This document shows positions 51,952 to 61,002 of a stretch of DNA of 64,000 nucleotides, piece after piece. The stretch comes from Anastatus disparis (lineage: Eukaryota; Arthropoda; Insecta; Hymenoptera; Eupelmidae). Each line of letters starts with the position of its first letter. Positions within the stretch are counted from its first letter, which is position 1. The notes below the pieces were generated by a model, which worked only from the letters and a program-made list of their open reading frames with translations, did not search any database and was not told the origin of the DNA. The stretch is from the NCBI GenBank assembly GCA_017163975.1, contig JAFFSR010000244.1, positions 9,983,501 through 10,047,500 on the forward strand, read 5' to 3'. Both the position numbers and the translations under genes were made by a program.

Positions 51952-54420
51952 TTATTCAACCGATGACAATGTATTATTACAAATAACAGAATTACGACCG
52001 ATTTTATTTTTTTCATGTCTTTTTGCTGCTTGATGCAATTCATAAAAATAACTTGCTAGTAATTTTGTTCCTTCAATGTAACAACGTACAGAAATATTTT
52101 CATTTGATCGATGACTTCTAGCTTTAACATTTACAATTGGCAAAATTAATATATTTCGTCCTGGGATTGAGTCTTGAAGTTTTAAAAGCGTTGGAAAACC
52201 ATTGCCTTCACGAATAAAACTTGCTTCTTCCTTATAAACCTAAAAATCAATTTAAATTTCGTATAAATCAACAATTAATTTTAATGCAATTAAATGTTTA
52301 CAATAAATTCTAAAATTAATTTATTAAAATTATTGTTTTTCTAAATTGTTTGAAAGACATCTTATTTAAAATATTTTATTTACTTGTTTAGTAGCTATAT
52401 TTGCAGCTTCATAGTTCCAATGTAAATGATTTTCATACCACGGATTCAAAGGAAATTCAGCAGTAAATTCAATTTTATTAGGGGTTTTTGAATTTTTAAT
52501 AATCTCCTTAACATAACTTAATACTGATTCTGATACACGTTCGTGAGTTTGATTAGGTACCATTCTATAATATACAAGAAAATATTTAAGAAAAAATGTT
52601 TTTGTTTTAACATAAACTTAATTTTTAATAAAATTTGCATTACCGTATAGAAAATCGAGAAACAACTTTTCTTGGTATGTCTAAAAGATTACCTCCATCA
52701 CATGGTGTGTTAACATAATGTAAATTGAACCATGGATATCTCCAAACATGCATTAAAACTAATTTCAAATTTTCATTATGATCAAGTCTTTTTACTCCTA
52801 CAAAATTCCTGTATTCAGCTACCTCCATCTTAATTTTTTTATAAAATTCTTCTTCATCTGGTGTTACTGGGACAATGTCATCATAAAAATTTGGAACATA
52901 AATACGACCACGGGCATCTACCAAGCTGTATTAAAAAATTTAATATTAAATTTAAATATTAAATTTTTACATATTACAATATTTTATTATTACAATATTT
53001 ATTAAATTTTTACAAATGATAAAAATTTGCCTGATTAATTAAAAAATTTGAAGTCTAAATATTAACAGTTCACTTTACTTTTGAGAATATTCTAATGAAA
53101 CCAGTTTAAAAAATCTAATAAAAGAAACAAACTTTAAAGTCAAAGCTAACAAAAATAAGTGAAACAATTTGTATTTTCCTTTCATTAAAGTGTTAATTTT
53201 TATTTTTACAAAATTTTAAAAAATAACTTCTTTTTAACTATTTTAAATGTAGTATAAGATGAAAAAATAAAATGTACCTTTTCATAATGTGAATAAAATC
53301 ATGCATAGGCTCACGTACAACTCCACCATAATCACCACTACTAAGATCTTTGTTAGCACCATCAATAATTAAATTAAAATAACATACGCCTCGCATCCCA
53401 TAAACTATACAAGGATAATCAGTTCCAATCCATTGACTTTCATTTAATAAAACGCAATCTACATCTGCTAGATAAGTAGTTTTTAATCCAGCTAATATCC
53501 ATCTGAGACCTCTATTTTTGACTTCAAACATTGATTCTAATAAAAATATTAAGAACTTGTAATAATCAATAAAACATTAATTTATTTTGATTTCAAAAAT
53601 CAATTATAAATAAATTGAAATAAACTTTTAAAAATAAAAATGCAATTAATTTTTTTAATTTTTTAAAACTTAAATGTTCTTTTATAGACGTAATTATAAA
53701 CAAGATAAAACATAGTTTTCTCATTCCATCATTTTATAAAAATATTAAAAGTTAAATCAAAGTATGCTATGAAAAATTGTACAAGACAATTTTCATATTG
53801 ATACTTCAAATTATTTACTGTATAACATAATTGTTTAAATACAATTATTAATCCTTACCACCAATAACTTTAATATTAATTGGTAATTCAATATTTAAAG
53901 CATTATATGCTTCAAGAGCGTGAAGGAAACACAATAATGGCCCTTTCATTTTTGCTGCACCTCGTCCATAAAGTTTACCATCTTTTTCAATCAATTCAAA
54001 AGGATCTGTATTCCAGTCCTCTTTTTTAACTTTTAAAACATCTAGATGGCAATAATACAAAAGTGTTTTTTTTTTTGGATCTTTACCATAAGTTGCTATA
54101 ATAACAGGTGGTGGTGGATTGTTCTAAAAAACGTATTAAATTTTTTAACCATTTGATAATAAAATATTTCTTTTGATAGAATAAGTTATCTAATTATTTA
54201 CCTTGTATCTCAATTGTCCACATTGCTTCAATAGAAGAGTGAAGCCTAATTTTCTTAGACGAGCACAAACCCAATGAATCACAATTGCTATATGTTCATC
54301 AGCAGTTAGATCTGAACTTACATTAGGAATTTTGACAAGATATCTTAATTCTTCAATGAATCGCTTAGCATTCAAATCAATGTATTTGTAACATTTTACT
54401 ACATCTGGAGGAACTGGCAT
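51952..54420 (-). CDS. CNDP-like M20 dipeptidase homologue, probably catalytically dead
   Basis: Exons 5'-3': 54202-54420, 53859-54123, 53278-53536, 52644-52925, 52384-52564, 51952-52239; phases fit; 497 aa (CNDP2 about 475). Similarity to cytosolic non-specific dipeptidase runs end to end: KDGKLYGRGA, LHALEAYNAL, the YGMRGVCYF block, KSLVDARGRI, WRYPWFNLH, IPRKVV-RFSIR and CYIEGTKLLASYFYE. CNDP enzymes are dimers with two metal ions that hydrolyse dipeptides. Retained here are the metal-binding H99 and D101, the second Glu of the EE pair (E166), and the late His in SHRSNE. Changed are: the metal-bridging Asp of GRGATDDKG (GRGAAKMKG, Met132); the first, catalytic Glu of the EE pair (Phe165); the Asp of DNYWLG (Glu194 in ESQWIG); and the active-site His of DLHSG (Ser227 in DLSSG). 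The reading frame and splice sites are intact, so it is a divergent pseudoenzyme rather than a decayed pseudogene. The C-terminus carries about 20 extra residues. Confidence 0.92.
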
Positions 54421-54899
54421 TTTTTTATGAACGTTAAATATTAAATTTGTAACTTTTATTACACTATTTCTATTAGATTCTTAGTTAAAAAATAAGTTTC
54501 AGGTTAAAAATATATTCATTTGTTTGGAAGGATAACAAAAGTCAATAAAATAATAATAATAATAAATATTTTAAAAATTATTTAAATCAGTTTAGTTATA
54601 AAAATCATAAAATTTGTAGGTTTTTTTTCAATAATAAACAGTTTTTAAAATAAGAATTCCCTTTAATAACTTTTTTGCGTTTGTGCATTAGTTAAAATTA
54701 TGAACTGTACAAAATTTTTTTCTAATTATGCTTTTACAATGCATTAATACAAGATTCAATCATTGCTATCTATTAATTACAAATTTTACATTTATGATAA
54801 AACATTCATATTTAAAATATAAATGTTTAACAAAAATTATCATTTTATTTAAAATATATTAAAAAGAGCAATTGAGGAAACACACAATATTATATAATA
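54421..54899 (-). other. Spacer between beta4GalT7 and the CNDP-like gene
   Basis: 479 bp of AT-rich sequence between two genes in the same orientation. It must contain the 3' end of the galactosyltransferase transcript and the promoter of the CNDP-like gene. No distinct motif seen. Confidence 0.55.
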
Positions 54900-56687
54900 C
54901 TATGTGGTCTTCTTTTTTGTTTCCTTAGGTTTTTTATTCTTGGTGACATCAATTGAATCACATATACACCAAGGAGTAATGGACTCATCGCACATTAAAG
55001 AAATATTTAAAATTGTAATAGAAGTATTAGATATTGTTGCATTGATTGCATTGTCCACTTTGTAAGACACGTTATTTAGACCAGTTTGTCGATCACGTTT
55101 TCTGGTGACTTCCCTCTGATTAAAGCATTTTGTCATATCCCTTTTACGATGATTTCTATCATGAATATGCCTTAAAAAATATTTTAAACAATATATATAT
55201 TTTATATATTTAATATTCTCAGTTTAAAAAAAATAATTTTATGGAATAAAATACTAAAAAATTTATAATAGTAATACTACATTTTGAATAATTAATTATG
55301 CTTACTTAAAAGTACTTTGAGTTCCCGTTGAGAGATTTAGTGGTCTTGTAACATTAAGTCCAGCTTCTTTCAGTCTTACATAAAATTCATCATCTTCTAG
55401 TCCCCAACCCCAATACTTATTTGACATACCATTTACTTGCAAATAGTGTTCTCTAAAAAATGAAATGTAATTTTATAAAAATTAAAAATACTTGATAAAT
55501 CAATAATAATATTAATTCTCAATAAAAACTTTTTAAATTATGTATTAAAATTCACTCATATAATTATTTACAAAAAAGTTTAATATTCACCTATTGACCA
55601 GCAAAATACCTCCAATAAATGTAGGATAATGATATCTTGGATGTAATTCTGGAGAAGCAATATGCAACGGACCTTTTTCAGGATAATTATATTGTAGTTC
55701 ATCATTCATTGGCAAGAGATCTACATCATGCATAGCTATATAATCAAAGTTTTTATTTACTTCTAAAAATCCTACATTTATAAGTGATGCACGATTGAAT
55801 CTGTATCTATCAATCTAAAAGTTAGATAAAAAAATTTATTATTTTATTATAAATGAATTTTATTATAGAAATATGATTTAATAAATATCATTTAAAATTA
55901 CCTGATTTAAAATAAATATATGATAATCTATATCTTGTTTATCAAGAAACTTCTTCATATGAGGTGCAAATATCAACAATTCCTCAAAACGATCCCTAAA
56001 TGGCACTAATATGGCTAGACGGTGTTTATAATGTTTAGATATTTTGTGCGTTTTATACACACTCTGATCAGTCTCTTCTTTATTGCACTTACATTCTTCT
56101 GCAAAAAAAAAAAAAAAAATTAACAAGATAATAAAATAATTTTAAATATTATAAAAAGATCTGAATTCATAGATTAATGAAAATCTATGTAAATTACTAA
56201 AAAGAAGAGTGAATATTATTTTTTTATCAATTGTTTATTCAAAGTAGATGAATTACGTAGTGTAATTCCATAGAAGTGGACATAAACTGTTTATGAACTT
56301 AATTTAAGATAAATTTTAATGTATTATATATAAGTAATTAGATAAAATTGAATGATTTTTGTATTTTTTTTTTACTTTTTTATTAATTTTTGTAATTCAA
56401 TAATATGTAAAAAATATTCAACAATACTTTTCTCATAAACTAAAAACTTTTACTAATAAAACTTTTGATTCTCTGAACAATCTATTGTAAAAAGAGTGGA
56501 TGTAAACAAAAATACCTAACCTAACGGTACTTTTTGCATCTACAAAATTCTGTGAATAATTTAAATTCAATTAAAAAATTTTACCTATGCTGATCGGAGC
56601 GATACTGATAAAGCAAGAAATTATAAAAGTGATAAATATACATGTGAAAACATATTTAAATTTGATATTCCTCAGGAGCACCTCCAT
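54900..56687 (-). CDS. B4GALT7: Xylosylprotein beta-1,4-galactosyltransferase 7
   Basis: Exons 5'-3': 56585-56687, 55902-56098, 55591-55814, 55306-55452, 54900-55170; all phases fit; 313 aa (human about 327). It is a type II Golgi enzyme that adds galactose to xylose, the second step of the glycosaminoglycan-protein linker. A short basic cytosolic end ([11 protein letters not shown]) is followed by a signal anchor (about residues 12-33). The catalytic domain has [40 protein letters not shown] with the Mn-binding D-V-D at 130-132, [20 protein letters not shown], and [10 protein letters not shown] (189-198) with the acceptor-binding acidic residues. Near the end, the Cys residues of [12 protein letters not shown] match the family. 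The tail is Lys-rich. A Gly-rich first-exon/intron boundary at phase 1 and a 486-bp first intron are unremarkable. Confidence 0.95.
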
Positions 56688-58337
56688 AATAACAAGGTTA
56701 ATGAAAAATAGAAGAAAAAATCAAACTATAATGAACACCGACTGAAATAGCAAATATACGAGCGAGTTTGCGACATTTTTGTCATTATACTCGTTCGAAT
56801 TAAATACAATAATTCTTAATTTTCTTCTTAACTTTAGTCATATTTTCGCACTGAAATAAACATTTGGACGGTTCGTACCGGTGGCCATGTTGCAACTGCA
56901 GAAAACAAAGACTTGACCTTACGGATAATGTAGAAAATTTTTTTACCGCAAAAATGATCAATATAAAAAAAGTTACGTTTTAAAATTTTTTACAATGTTT
57001 TCGCGACAATTTTTTTTAATGTTTATATCGATAAAAATAAGCTCATAAAAAAATTTATTTTATTGGAACTAGTATTATATTATAATTAAGATTATTCTAA
57101 AAGTATTTATTATTTTAATTTAAAGATCATTTAATTATTGAATAATTTCTACTTCATCATAAAGAAACGAATATCTATCATTTCATAATATTTTGCATAA
57201 TTGTTTGATATTCGGTTAATTCTTTTTTTTATTGTAACGCTCTTCATGAATATTTACAGAAAAATTTTTTCTTAAAAAAAAATAAACCAGAAGTCTAATA
57301 ACAAAATTTTTTCCTTTTAATTATTCGATTACATAAATACGTTCTCTATAAAATTTACATTATTACGTAAAAGGCTGAGATATGTCTTATCATTGCGTCG
57401 CACCAGTCTCAGGTTCGATTCCTGATTCTGATATTCTTTTTTGCGAATCAAAATGTTAAAATATTAAAAAATATTACTATAAAGTAAAAAAAGATTTTGA
57501 TAAGCTATATAAAAGTAAATTATTATATTGGGATGACTTTACATGCTCCAATCACTTTGACATATGAGAGCGATAGGCTAATAAATAACAAAGTGTTTTT
57601 TAAATTTTCGTAATTTCTAATAAGTAACATAAAAAATTAAATCATAGTTTTCAGTTTAGAATCAGGTGCAAGTTAAAAATTATTCCTTACCTCAATGATG
57701 TGTACTTTTTATTTTATTCTAAAAAAAGATTGCTTTTGTATTGGCGTGTATTGGTGTCTCTTAAAAAAAAATCTTGATCGTTTATTTAAAACGGGATTTA
57801 TAACGTTATGCAAACAAAATTAAAAATATTTTTTTTGTTTATTAAAACAAGAGATTTAAGCACCGCAGACATACAAAAACGATGCATCACTTAATTTTAT
57901 TATTATTAGGTCTAGTAAGATCATAAATTGAAAAAAATTTTCTTATGATTTTGAATTAAACGACTCAATTTATCATAAACTTTGGTATTGTAAAAAAATT
58001 TATTTTTATCATAATTTTCTAATCTTTGTCAATTATAATTTTAATTATCAGTCAGTCCAAAAGTAACAGTATAATAAGTCATGAAAAAAAAAATAAAACA
58101 AACTCAACGTTCGTAACCTCGCAAACTTCCGAATCAAATTATACAAAACTCATATTGACAGAATTAATAAACCTCTCATGTTTAAAACCCTTAATTATCA
58201 CTTTAAATCACACTAAAATAAATTTAAAAAAAAAATAGTAAATACCTATAATGGATTATAACAAAAATGAAGTCAAAAGTTCCGTATGAATAATTTAAAT
58301 ATTTAATTCAGCAACAACTTGCTATTACAAAAGAAAA
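56688..58337. promoter_or_regulatory. Head-to-head promoter region of beta4GalT7 and SPEF1
   Basis: 1.65 kb between divergent start codons. The less AT-rich patch TTCGTACCGGTGGCCATGTTGCAACTGCAG (about 56872-56901) lies about 190 bp upstream of the galactosyltransferase ATG and is a plausible 5' UTR/core-promoter area. At about 57370-57430 a B-box-like GGTTCGATTCCTG occurs without a convincing A box. No gene is seen in the rest. Confidence 0.4.
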
Positions 58338-61002
58338 ATGGTCCTGACTCAGCGTGATGGATTACAAACTAAAGATGAACAACAACAGCCACAACAACAG
58401 CAAGGCTCGGAAAAAAGTGATCTTGCATCATCGATTAAGAGTCATGAGAATTCGGCAAGGATAGAAGATATTCTTGATTGGATCAATGGCATGCCTTTGT
58501 CGAAACTGTCGAAAACTACGAAAAATTTGGCAAGAGATTTTTCTGATGGCGGTATACTATATTGTATTGTTTTTTTTAATTTTAATATTTTGATTGCTTT
58601 ATCAAGAAATGTATGTATTTATAATTTATAAAACATAAAAAAATTTATTTGGTTTTAAATTGTACATAATAACCTAAAATTTTAGAATTTCTTTTTATTG
58701 AATTGCTAATTTGTTGAATATTTATAGAACTCATAAGCGATCTCACATCCAATTTAACATTTGCGCCACTTATCTAATAAATAAATTTTATATTCAAATC
58801 ATAATAACAAAAAATTTAAAAAATCAGTTTTATTAGTAATTTAATATTTAATAATTAATTAGAATTTATTAAATTTTTAAATATTTCATAAAACATGATT
58901 TTTTTCATGCAGTCTTGTTCGCCGAGATTCTCAAATTTTACTATCCAAATATGGTGGCTTCTCATAATTATATAGCATCAAATAGCCAACAAAGTAAAAG
59001 AGATAATTGGAACACGCTGAATCGCAAAGTTCTCTCGAAAATTGATATGCGTATTAGTCCCGAGATTATAGATGAGCTTATACGTTCGACGCCAGGTGTT
59101 ATTGAAAAAGTTCTTATTGAATTTCGTGATAAACAAATGTCTCTTAGCGTGCCAGAATCGGAGCAAAATAATGATACCGAACCCGAAGGTATTAAATTTT
59201 TGATTGCTTAAAATAAATTTTCGCCATACCCTGCCCGAAAGTATAACTTTCGCCCCGGCACCGAAAAACGAAAGTTGTATTTTCGGCCCGGGTATGGCGA
59301 AAAATCGTATACACACCACGGGAGGTAAAATGGCGACCCCATAGCCTCGTCCCCCTATGGATTTGCCAGTTCTTTACCTCATTTGGTGTGTAATATACTA
59401 TTGATCGTAAAAAAACGTTTGAGAGATTTTCCGATTTGGTGACATTTTTAATGATAAGGTGCCATTCAATTTCAAAATTATATTTCAAACGTAATTTTTC
59501 AATATTTTTAATCAAAGATTAATTTTTTAATATTATATAAAATGCTATTGCAACCTTGAAAAAAAAACAATAATTGTATAAGGGGCTTAATTTGATTTTA
59601 ATAAATTTGAATATTTACTATACTGAAAATATCAATTTTTGGATGATAAATGATCTTATTTTAATGATGCGTGAAAAATTTTTCGTACAAAATCGTACGT
59701 ACTCCAATTTTTGAGGTAACAATATCAATACTTCAGAGCTCGTCAGTGGCTCAATCGGTATGAGTGATGGATTTGTAATCTTAAGGATTCAAGTTCGAAT
59801 CCCAGTCTCGGCCGAATGATACAAGCACCACTGTACAATTTCATGTGCTTTGTTCACAAACACACTGAATGACCTCCGTCGCTTATTAACATCGCAATGA
59901 TAGTATAAATACAACAACGTTAAATAAAATTAAAAAAGAAAAAAACCATTATTCAAATAAGCATAAAACAAGTACCATTTTTTTACATCTTTGAGAGAAA
60001 AAATATAATTATGGTTTTAATAATTAAATAAAAAATATGGGCTCGATAAATTTGAAATTAATTAGCATTCCTTTTAAAAATGTTCAGTTTGGTTAATTGA
60101 ATAAAATTGAATTGAAATTATATCATAACCGATCCTACTGAATATTTTCAATAAAGTAATATATCACTTTATTTCTTTCCATATTTATGCGGATATTTAA
60201 ATAAATAATTATGAAAATTCCTTAAAATCTATAATTAAAATAAATTTTAATTGCTTAGAAATCGAAGAAAAGGATGTAAGGGAAATATTGATGGAAGTCA
60301 AGCCGAAGGAAGAAAAAGAACCAATAAACCAAACTGGATTCTTTGAAGCAGTTACAAATTTTTTTGCTGCATTATTCGGCATGATAATCGCTATTCTTTG
60401 CTTTTGGAGGTGGTTTTCAAAAAGTCCGAAACGTCATATGATGACATTTGAAAACCACGAAGGTAAAAGAAAACATTACAATATAAAACGTAAAAATCAT
60501 AAATATAATTTTTTCCAAATTTTCAATTTTATACTTAAAGTTATCAAAATTTAAAAAAGAATAAGAACATTTTTTATCAATATTGAAAATAAAAATATTG
60601 GTTTAAAAAGTCAATTTTAGTAAAAAATTTGGAATAGTGAATAAATATAATAATTAGTTATTAATTTGTGTATTGATAAAAAAATGATTTTTATTCCATT
60701 CTACAGAACAATTGCGTCGAGCTGAAGAAGAGCACAGACTGCGCGAATCTTACTCTCAAGCAGTAAACGAGTTGCGCGTTAAAGGCGATGTGATTAAAAC
60801 ACTTTGTCATAAAGTAGCTTTTCTCGAAGGCACAATGAAATTAAAAGACATGAAAATAGCAGCATTAAATAGCCAACTGGATCAAAATCATCCTAATCAT
60901 CCTAATAAACAAGAATCCATTGGTCAAATGGCATCGGCTAGACTTAATCAAACTCAGACTGCAGTATCTAAATTACGAAGAAGAACACGACCACAAATTT
61001 GA
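58338..61002 (+). CDS. Spef1: SPEF1/CLAMP, calponin-homology microtubule protein
   Basis: Exons 58338-58551, 58913-59188, 59259-region excluded, 60259-60462 and 60707-61002; all phase-1 junctions; 329 aa (261 aa if the 60259-60462 exon is skipped). SPEF1 binds and bundles microtubules in motile cilia, the sperm flagellum and epithelial cells. The CH-like domain spans the first two exons: ILDWINGMPLSKLSK, ARDFSDGVLFAEILKFYYP, HNYIASNSQQSKRDNW, LNRKVL and STPGVIEKVLIEFRDK. The last exon gives the family's C-terminal coiled coil (about VIKTLCHKVAFLEGTMKLKD). Odd points are an N-terminal extension of about 40 residues with a Gln-rich patch (DEQQQPQQQQ), and the third exon, which encodes a strongly hydrophobic stretch (FFAALFGMIIAILCFW) not expected in this cytosolic protein. 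Confidence 0.92.
59217..59306. mobile_element. GC-rich foldback element in SPEF1 intron 2
   Basis: Arms TTTTCGCCATACCC...GAAAGTATAACTTTCG (about 59218-59252) and CGAAAGTTGTATTTTCGG...GGGTATGGCGAAAA (about 59269-59304) pair with few mismatches around a short GC-rich loop. It is far GC-richer than the intron around it and starts 28 bp after the splice donor. Confidence 0.75.
59307..59398. mobile_element. Second foldback element abutting the first
   Basis: GTATACACACCACGGGAGGTAAA (outer part of the left arm, from 59307) is inverted at about 59373-59398 as TTTACCTCATTTGGTGTGTAAT-ATAC. Inside, CCCCATAG and CTATGG also pair. It begins exactly where the previous hairpin ends, so the two may be halves of one compound element. 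Confidence 0.6.
59736..59940 (+). repeat. tRNA-derived SINE, copy 6 (in SPEF1 intron 2)
   Basis: GAGCTCGTCAGTGGCTCAATCGGTATGAG head, AAGTTCGAATCCCAG B-box-like motif, GATACAAGCACCACTGTAC, CATGTGCTTTGTTCACAAAC, CCTCCGTCGCTTATTAACATCGCAATGATAG, AACGTTAAATAAAAT and an A-rich tail. It lies sense within the 1.07-kb second intron. Confidence 0.85.
60259..60462 (+). other. Symmetric SPEF1 exon encoding a hydrophobic helix
   Basis: AG acceptor at 60257-60258 and GTAAAA donor after 60462; 204 nt, phase 1 at both ends, so including or skipping it keeps the frame. It encodes 68 residues: an acidic/basic start (EIEEKDVREILMEVKPKEEK), a hydrophobic core of about 20 residues ending in CFWRWF, then a basic SPKRH segment. 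This is the pattern of a single membrane-spanning helix. Confidence 0.7.

Noticed and set aside
57370..57430. Possible tRNA gene (B-box-like GGTTCGATTCCTG)
   Set aside because: No A box at the right distance and no acceptor stem or cloverleaf could be built by eye.
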